From positions 1 to 64,000 of the forward strand of contig JASANG010002708.1 of the NCBI GenBank assembly GCA_030248215.1: a stretch of 64,000 bases of DNA, given 5' to 3'. Positions 55,210-64,000 of the stretch are shown one piece after another. This DNA is from Enoplolaimus lenunculus. Its lineage: Eukaryota > Nematoda > Enoplea > Enoplida > Thoracostomopsidae. The notes under the pieces were generated by a model that made no database searches, had not been told where the DNA came from, and saw only the letters and a program-made list of their open reading frames with translations. Positions within the stretch are counted from its first letter, which is position 1, and each line of letters starts with the position of its first letter. Made by a program: the position numbers and the translations under genes.

Positions 55210-58200
55210 TCATCTGTCCACTTCGCCAAACACGATATCCAATGTTCCTTGAAACAAAATACAAACCGTTGCAGTTTACATAAATGCACACATTAAAAGC
55301 GTCGAAGATAGTATAAAGGAAGTCGCTGGGATCATAAAAACAATTATTAATTGTATTTTAGAGTTTACAAAACATAACAGCAATAACGGTCAACTATAAT
55401 TAAACAGGTTTGAATAGAAAATCATAGGCAAATAGAATATTGTTTCTTGTGCTACAATTTCCTAAACGACATTAACAAAACTACACCGTTACGGTTTGTA
55501 CTGCCTAACCTAGAAACTTCGATATAATTTAACAAGCTTAAGTAAGACAATCAAAAATGATGGGCTTAAAAAACGTTGAAGCAAGCAACGACAAAAAAGT
55601 AATGTTAATACCGCGGTACTGTACAAAAATAGGATTCACGACTTGACTACTAAGAATTTCACAATAATAATAATAATAACAACAATAAAAATAATAACAA
55701 GAATAATAATAATAATAATAATAAGCAATACTTACCAATTATTGCAACCACATCAGCAATGAAGTGCATCGGAGCAATGTGTTGCATTGCGGCCTTAAAA
55801 ATGACAAAATCATTTATTAAAATATAACAAAATATCAAAAAATCTCACAAACCCAACAATGTTTATAACAGTTTTGATAACTTTATAACAATGAAAAATT
55901 ATAGTCAAGCTCATATACTGCGACAAAGTTTCTCAGGAACGTTTTTCAAAGGTCACTATTTCATCATGTAGGGCACGCAATAGAAATTTAACGATATAAC
56001 ATGTTCGCAATAGCCCCAAAACTTTTGTACCATTGTGTGAAACACTGCAACGAAACTGATAAACATAAGCAAATTTCTACCAATTTATTATCGAAATTCA
56101 CAATGCCAAATACTAAAGGCCAAAAGAAAAAATATGCAACGGTGCACGTATATTAATAACAGCTTGATTGTGCAGTAATGAATACTAAACAATACCACCA
56201 TGATACGCAACACGATAATAATCGGAACCACAGGCTGCACTAACCAGATGTGGGAATCCCGGCGCGCGAATATAGCAGCGATAGGGTTTGCTTGTTCCAT
56301 CAGCAACTAAGTACACGCCAAATTCGCCCTGCAGTTAGATGTATATAAGGTAACTATACCGTCTGAACAGTGAAACCAGCAGAAATACCGCAAATAAAAA
56401 CAAAATTGAATCCGTTTTGAAAAACAAAATAAAAATGAAAACTAAATAGGGTCTGATATTAAAAAACAACATAAATACGAGCAAAAATTAGTTACGTTGG
56501 AAAGTAAAATTATGTCATTTAATCTGATTCAAAACACTCCAATAGTCAATCCGTAAATTTGAAGTTTACTTCGAACTAAACTAAAACCTGCAGTGCCAGG
56601 AGTTGATCTAAGTAAACACCACTTCGCAAATTTTAAACTGAATGAGAGAAGAAATGGTAAGAAAGACTCACTTACCATAAAGATACGTTATTCTAGTACG
56701 TAAGACGAACATTTAAATGGTAAATTAAAGTCCTAAAGAAATTTTTTCTAGTAAAACATACCTTAGGAGCTTCAATAGCTGTATACGTTGCACCAGGAGG
56801 AACTTGAAAGCCTTCGGTAAAAAGCTTAAAGTGGTGAATCAGGGCTTCCATGCTTTCCTGCAAAAAATGAATCAGCTGCCGATTAATTATTAAGTTTACA
56901 AAACACCGATGAAAAATGCAAAACTGAGAAGTCAGATAAACTTTCCCAATCCAGATTTTAAGACTGGTATCTAAACAAAAATCAATGTCGTGCTGTCAAT
57001 CTTAGAAATCACACGTAACGTCATGCTGAATAAATAAATATGAAAACACTTTATGATTATAAAAATATTTCCACCACTTTAAACAAAAACAATTCAATAA
57101 TTATACATTCCAAAAAACAGCATCTTATAACTGACTACAATTATTTTCCAACAAACAACAAAGCGGCTAACTTTCATTTCAGCTCGTGTAGGCGGTGATA
57201 TTTTTCGATCATCAACTTTAATTTCGCCTTCCGGCATTTTGTTCATGCATTGGAGAATGATGCGAAGGCTTTGACGCATTTCTTCCATTCGCACCAAGTA
57301 TCTGAAACCAACCAATAATTTGTATTTAACCGTAAGTGTTCATCGGTTTAACCAAAAACAAATAATACCATTTTAGAACACATACATATATAATAAAACT
57401 GTAATGCATTGAGCCACGCTAATGTATTTTTAGGCGAGTTCGACGTAAAAATAAAACATAATCCACGTTAAAATCAACTGTTAGCAAAAATCAAAAATAT
57501 TATAAATCTTCCAGAAAAGTAAGATACAACCACCATAGCACCTAGAACGCAGCATTCACATAAATTTCATGCGTACAAAATAGACAAGCAGTTTAGTGTC
57601 TTAAAACAGTATGTAGTTCTTTGTCGCAGAATTATAACCTTTCCTTTTGCTACTGAATGTGTATCTATTTATGTATCTATCTAACGTAATTAGCCATTGC
57701 CAAGTACAAGTTTCAACAAATACAAACCTATCGTAACAGTCGCCCTTGATTCCAATAGGAACATCAAATTCAACTTCGTCGTAAGCATCGTACGGTTGAG
57801 TTTTGCGCAAATCCCACTTTATGCCGGACCCTCGTAACATTACACCGCTACAAATAAAATCAAGTGTTACGTAATAAAAGACCATCAATCTGCTTTCAAA
57901 TCGTAAAATGTCAATTTTTCATATAGCTAGCACACCATCACTTGTTATAATCATACACGTATGGAAGGTCAAGCAACCACCTGTTCCCCGAATTTTTGGG
58001 CGAAAATTGTCAGCTGTGAGAAGCCAGCATCAAACGGTCGAGTAGTCAACCCAAAGGATAGCGAAAAAATAGCCAGCCACCCGACATTACAATCCTGTGC
58101 CGGCATTAGCACCGGAACCGAAATAGTGACCTGTTTTGCAAAAATTTGAATAGCAGTGCGATCGTTTACAATTGGTTTTGTTTGGCAATTTAAAAACGCC

Positions 58201-61200
58201 GTTAAAACAAAAAGTGTACTCTGAAATTATAACAAAATATTATTTAGTACTCCATGCATTTTGAAATAAAACGTTTTACACCAAAAATACCTGAATCCCC
58301 AGTTGAGCGCATCTTCTGCTGTCACTGTCCCAACATCAACCAGCCGTTCTTTCCATATTCGACTATCTGTTAACACGTCTTCCGTCTAAACCAAATAGCG
58401 TCAAGAAACAAGCCAGTCAGACGAACTGCATTATACATATCTAGTCAACCACGTAAACTAGAGTTGCAACATTTAGAAATAGATTCCCGGACCCGGATAT
58501 TTCTGGAAGAAAACCTGAACCCATAATCGGATTTATTTTCCGGACAAACCCGGGTTCGGAATTTTTATAACTTAATAATAACTTAAAATGAGACGTTATT
58601 TATTACGAAAAGTGAAGCCCGTTAACCAAGTTTTTCCTTCTGCAGTTTGCTTCTACATGCGACATACGATAGTTGCATTAAGAGACATGCTGGGTGTATT
58701 GTTTTGTTTCTAATGTATATTCACACAGTTAGCACTGGTTGTGCAACTATCTGATAAACTCTTTAACCTATTTATTATAGGTACGATGCAGTTAATTATT
58801 CTGGGTATTCGTTCAGCTATTTTTGCAATACCCGGACCCTGACCGAAATTTGTTGTGAAAACCCGGACTTGGAATTTCTTGAAGCGAAAACCTGGACCCG
58901 GAATTTTTGGCGAAAACACCGTAATAACTGCAATACCCGAACGCGGTTTCAACTGTAACGCAAACCTTAGTACACCACAATAACCAGTATTTGTAACTTA
59001 TTTTACATACTCAATACGTTTACTTAACATAACAACGACAATACTAAAGAAACAGGGCAACTTTACTTCATCCAGACGCTGTGGAAACATGGTACACCAC
59101 TGATAAATATCATCCATTAGTCCCAAAGGCAGATCCCAAGCAACACCTCCAGGTCGAACATAATTGGCGTGCATGCGCGCTCCAGATGCGCGTTCGTAAA
59201 ACTCGAACAGCTTTTCGCGTTCCTACAATCAGCGAGAACATTGTTTTCCCTATCGGCGTGGCCAAAATAATCGAAAGCATCACGTTCTATAAAAATTTCG
59301 AAATGGGTTGGTTTCTGTGTTACCAACTGAAAACCTCAGGACAAAAATATTGAAGAGATTTTAACCCTTACCTCCCCTGGCTACGCCCTTGTTTTAAAGC
59401 GTCTAATGTAAGTTTCAGCAAATAACAAAACTATCGGTAGACATTTTCAAAACCGAAAGGTGTCAGTTGTCATTGAATTCAAAATTCGTCTCTAAAGGCA
59501 TTGATAAGTTTACCTGTCATTTATTTCACTCTGGTAAACTCAATTTTTAAAACCAGGCTAAATCCACTAACTTCAAACAACCAGAAAAACGGTGTCATGG
59601 CGCCACAGTCGAGTGCGTGTGTTGTAATTCCCATTATATGATTCTTAATTCGTGTAATTTCTCCGAACAACGCTGAAATACGCAGTTTGTTGTAATTAAT
59701 AACTCATTCAATTAATCAGTTTCCGAAATCGAATGAAAAACAAAACAGTGGTATCCTAAAATTAAAAAATCTACAACTTGCACCAATAAATCAAGTAAGC
59801 GATTTCCAAAACTTAGAAATATTCAGTGTTGTTCTATAGGAAACAACAACTGATTGTGAAAAACAGACCAAACCTGTGTAAAGTCAGATGCATCTGGTCA
59901 ATCATACAATCTGGTAATCAAGTTTAACATACTAACAGCGAAACCCAACCTTCCATTATTTAGCTCGGTGTCGAAGACCTCATACCAATGAGGTGAACTC
60001 AACACGGACCTCATCTATAGCGAAGACGCTATAACGTATGATTGGAAAGCGGTTACGGGTTTCGGAAACTTAGCCAATAAAACTTACTTCTAATATATTT
60101 CGCCCGGGGTGGGATATCAATTCCAAGCAATTTTTCAATTGCCAACGAAAAACACTGTTCATTGCACATCATCGAGACGTAATCAAGCCGATCAAAATAC
60201 GGCAGTGCCTACAAAAATAAAAATAATATTTTGATTTGTGCGAGTTTTGTTGCGGTAAGCTGCTATGTTCTAAACTGCTCAATCACTAGCATTTACATCA
60301 TTTCAAACTGGCATTGCAAAAAGTTGTCCATAATACGCAAACAAAATTTTCAAATAGTCATATTATCTCGAAATTAATTATATTTCAGATTAATAGACCT
60401 TTACTGAAATAAACGACAATCACTTTTAAAAATACAATACTTTGCCGTTACATTGTTGAATAATACGCTGTTTCATCAGCTGAAATCAATAAAGTTACTT
60501 ATACACTCAGCGTAATACTGTTCAGAATACATTATTAACCTTACTGAATAAAGAAAACTTAAATAAAATACATTAAACCTTTACCTGTGTATACGTTTTG
60601 TGCTCAATGAGTTTCTCTGTGGCTCGATGCAATAGTCCAATGTGCGGATCCGCTTTAATCACAATCTAAAACCAAAACACAGCAGTTGCTAACGTATTTG
60701 TAAAAAAACCTGTTTGACTGAAAAATTGTTTTCATCGCCTAAAATTAAGTTGCGGCATAAAATTCTACTTATTTACACTTATGCCGAAAAAACATCCCCA
60801 CAAGTGAACATTTAAACCGCCGAAGGTGAAGACTAAAAAATAAAACACCGCACCCTGTTTCGCTTTTTGCCACAGCGCAAACTTTTCACTAATATACTAT
60901 CAAATCGTGCATTTTTCAATATAATATTAGCGTTAAATGGCGCATCCGTTTCTTTACCATGTGGACTACCTAGAAAAAACACATTTACAGTAAACTTACC
61001 TGATTACCATCCGTGTATACGGATATCTACAAAAACCGTATTCGAAACTTACTTCACCCTCCAGTTCTAATACAAGACGCAAAACACCATGCGCTGCTGG
61101 ATGTTGCGGACCAAAATTAATGCGTAGATTCTGAATCTTTTTCTCTCGAGTTTGTTCAATGACTTAAAAGAACAGCAAGAAACAAGTTCAGCCCTACAAA

Positions 61201-63307
61201 TTTCATATTACTACTACAACTACTACTACTGCTACTAATACTACCTGTTACACCTTGCGTGGTTAAACAATAGCAAATTTTCTTTTAATGCATTCATTAC
61301 CCGCAGATTGCGACAATTACATCTACATCAATTCAAATTTTCATTGTAGTTCAGTAAGGACAATTCAAACAACACAGATGACCGAAGAAAAAACTTTCAA
61401 CCAATAACATTGCAACAAAAGTCTGTACGAGTCACGATTTAAGTAGCAGTTTGTTCTAGTTCTCCTGAACCACACTTATCGTATTAAACAGCCCGGTTGC
61501 TAACCAGGGTGCTCAAGACGCGATTTCTTGCGAAAATGTACACACCTGCATTACAGAAGAACGTATATAAATCTATATATTAAAGCTGGACACGCCACAC
61601 ATACGTATTTTGGGCAGCGTTCTAAGACTTTTTATTTACGTTACGTATGCAACTTAAGTCTGTATGCATTGCGAATACATGTTGTTCCGGATGAGTTTTA
61701 TATATTTGCAAATCACTACAGCTTTTCAAATGCCGTTCTTTTAATTTTGTTTACTTAAACATGCGGGGCCCACGCAACAATTTAGCCTAGGGCCGGAGAA
61801 GCCTTAGTCCAGTTTGTTGTACATGTGTACAACTACGTGTACTAGTTATATTTAAGAAAGTGACACTACCAAAACTAATGATTTCTCATCAAAACTGAAT
61901 CTAAATCATATTTGAATACAGTCTCACTGTACATGTTATGTAATTCTACTGTACGTGCCCGATATTTATGCGGCAAATACTATGCTGCCAACATTTTTCG
62001 TACATCCGAAATAACTTTGTTCTATTTGAACACAAGTAAAAAATGCGAAACATAAATGATAATTATTGCTTTCTTTATAATACGTTCAAATATTTTTCTA
62101 CTGAAAAAACTCAGCGTTTTATACTGAACTGAGTTGCCTACAAGGTGTAGGTTTTCGGATACGAGCTTCGAAAATTCCATCTCGTAGGTCAAGCTCCCGA
62201 ATAATAGCTTGCAAAACATAAACGTACAAAATTTAAAACATTAATGGTTCTTTTAATAGTATAAATAATTAGTGAAATATCGTATTACGTTGGATGTTAA
62301 GGCTCTTGTATACGTACTTCTGCGCACAGGATTAGGCTCAGCTTGAAGCTTAGGCTCAAACTGAGGTTTCATGAAAACTTACCGTAGCAGCGCAAACTCA
62401 AATCAACACTAAGCTTCAGCCAAAAGCGCCTTAGACTTAAAGGTGTTGGGGAAACTGTACAAAAGCCGATTTTACAATAGCTCGTTGATAACGCATTAAA
62501 AACTATACCATACGTACACACATCAAAAATACTTACAATTTGCAGTATTTTTTGGATAATTGTTTGGATCTCGATAGTCAATCTCATCAGGTGCAGAGTC
62601 TGCAAACTCATAGCGGTCGCGTTGAAACGGTACAATATGATGATTTACAAACTGCCGCATAAACTCCGAATCCGGATACCATACTTGTACGCAAACAGCG
62701 CTGAAACATTAAATATATAAATGTAGGCACAAATAACAATACAAACGTTACTATTTTTAATATAGTAGTAGCATTTGCAGATCCAACAGAATTAAAAATA
62801 AATATCTGTTACATATTTAGATACAGCCCATTTTATACTCTTGAATTGTGTCTATAAAATCATTCACTCTTGCTAAATAGTACTGTGTCAAATGCAGGCG
62901 CATAATTTGTACACCAATACACAAAATCTGGTCATCTTCTCAAAATCGGTGAAGCACCAACGACCAGTTGTTCATGATTTAAAGGTATTGTAAATTTCGA
63001 ACCGAATCCAAAAACGAACTTCAACATTTGGCATAATTTCTGTATAATTGATCGGTTTTACTTTACGCCCAGAGTTTCATCTCTAGTGTTGTCGTAGTTA
63101 GCTTGTTTGTAAACCTATCATTATAGCTGTCGTTGTTAAAGTACCGCAAAGACTTACAAACTCTTATATCAGCAAACAAATACAAGATCACCAACACTAA
63201 ATAACATTCCAAACGACAACTTACGGTGTAGTTGAAATCTGCTTGTAGACCGCAATCGGACATCGCGCATATTTACGCCCAAATATACGCAAAAATTGCA
63301 ATGTCAT
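55210..63307 (-). CDS. NDUFS2: NADH dehydrogenase 49-kDa subunit (complex I)
   Basis: Fourteen exons on the minus strand: 63307-63225, 62700-62537, 61162-61053, 60665-60585, 60208-60088, 59672-59572, 59222-59067, 58385-58291, 57847-57728, 57301-57172, 56857-56762, 56328-56245, 55793-55736 and 55247-55210. They give 478 aa, close to the usual length. All junctions are GT/AG with matching phases. Exon 1 ([17 protein letters not shown]) is a basic mitochondrial targeting stretch. [15 protein letters not shown] holds the conserved His of the quinone pocket and [15 protein letters not shown] its Tyr. The later blocks [76 protein letters not shown] and the C-terminus DIVFGEVDR are all present. The protein sits in the inner-membrane complex I peripheral arm and helps form the ubiquinone site. 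Small departures: HRATEKL for HRGTEKL, IKNH for LLNH, and GTLD for GTQD before the C-terminus. The C. elegans orthologue is gas-1. Confidence 0.95.
55661..55733. repeat. AAT/ATT microsatellite in an NDUFS2 intron
   Basis: AATAATAAT repeat with AAC and AAG interruptions. It begins within a few bases of the donor of the 55,793-55,736 exon, in the last intron. Confidence 0.85.
58461..58965. mobile_element. CCCGGA-rich fold-back element in NDUFS2 intron
   Basis: Clusters ATTCCCGGACCCGG, CAAACCCGGGTTCGG on the left and ACCCGGACCCTG, CCTGGACCCGGAATTT on the right, around an AT-rich middle. The outer parts GTTGCAACAT and (inverse) GTTACAGTTGAAAC are loosely inverted. Ends uncertain. Confidence 0.45.
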
Positions 63308-64000
63308 ATTGAAAACGTATTATTTAGGCGCACAGGTTCAATTTTATATTCCAATCTGTGTTACAGTTATCGGCAGTATTGTAGACATGTAGAGTTATAG
63401 CGTAACTCTACATGTCGAAAAATGTGTATGGTCTGAAGACAACACTGACATAGTCGATTACATAACAATTCTGAAACGTCGTATAAAAAATCCGACAAGT
63501 TGCCTGAAATTCGTCGAATTTTAATGTTTACTCCGATTGAAACACTGAGCAAATAGCTCAACTTAGTAATAGCAGACGCCATTTTAAAAATGTGTGTGGC
63601 TACACGTATTCTGCCCTGATTGTAACCACTGGAACAACATGCAAAATTTTTCCAAAGTTAAATTGATAAACAACATTCGAAAATCTGATGCCTGAGCCAG
63701 ATTCGGTCTTTTGATTGCATATGAAAGGTAGGACAAACTCCATTTCCGCTGGTTTCAAAATGACTTAATGCCACCCATCGAAACTAATTTTGAAAATACT
63801 TCAAACTTCAAACGCGCCCCCAAAACGCAATGCTCTGAAAGACACAATTTGTAAAAAATACGAAAATTTCATTTTACCACCATTGGTGTTACCTGTGCCA
63901 ACAATTTAAGCAGAGTCGAACGTAGATTTTTGCCGGAGACCCCGGTCGGTAGTATCCTGGTGTACATGGTTATGTATCATCCACCACACACCTTTGTTTT
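63308..64000. other. Upstream region of NDUFS2
   Basis: No TATA box or other promoter motif is clear. A 71-codon frame on the minus strand (63,582-63,367) starts AAAATGGCGTC and opens MASAITKLSYLLSVSIGVN, which has a targeting-peptide look. Its GTAAAC donor leaves in phase 0, which does not fit the next NDUFS2 exons. It may be the first exon of another transcript or chance. Confidence 0.3.

Noticed and set aside
55538-55738. Tyrosine-rich open frame on the minus strand
   Set aside because: It is the AAT/ATT microsatellite in the last NDUFS2 intron.
59081-59353. Plus-strand open frame of 90 codons
   Set aside because: It is the antisense of an NDUFS2 exon with very high conservation on the minus strand.
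1-64000. LINEs, LTR elements or a complete transposase gene
   Set aside because: No reverse transcriptase, integrase or transposase motif was seen in any frame; the mobile DNA here is short and non-autonomous.

Overview
The window looks like nuclear DNA of an intron-rich animal. The best pointer to the group is the hexamer TTAGGC, the nematode telomere repeat, which occurs in short runs at more than twenty places, once as 19 perfect units in a row. A nematode, probably one with a large repeat-rich genome, is the most likely source. This rests on the hexamer alone, and no species can be named.

Layout. 0.7-2.2 kb: two exons of an adhesion/secretin-type GPCR (+). 11.5-18.3 kb: a voltage-gated potassium (Kv) channel gene (+), five exons, 802 aa. 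21.6-27.8 kb: a second, closely related Kv gene (-), five exons, 994 aa, tail-to-tail with the first. 27.8-46.5 kb: no convincing gene, mostly small non-autonomous transposons and a 15-unit minisatellite. 46.6-49.2 kb: a small CAP/SCP protein (-), three exons, 143 aa. 52.0-52.2 kb: a short secreted cysteine-containing peptide (-). 55.2-63.3 kb: a complete 14-exon gene for the 49-kDa subunit of mitochondrial complex I, NDUFS2 (-), 478 aa. All gene models were built by hand from conserved protein blocks joined at GT/AG sites with matching phases.

The main protein finding is the Kv pair. Both copies keep the T1 tetramerisation domain, S1-S6 and a fully charged S4. Both replace the K+ filter signature (TVGYGD) with TYFGYAA, have a pore helix two residues short, and lack the PxP hinge of S6. 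Intron positions and phases are identical, so the oddity is shared and kept, not decay of one copy.

The main DNA finding is a set of short transposons with inverted ends and 8-bp target duplications (two perfect) whose interior is imperfect TTAGGC telomere repeat. At least three sets of terminal sequences carry this core. A second family is a 200-220 bp near-perfect palindrome with a strong splice donor near one end and a strong acceptor at the other, like an intron-forming element. The genes show no pathway link to each other; they are neighbours in a repeat-dense region.
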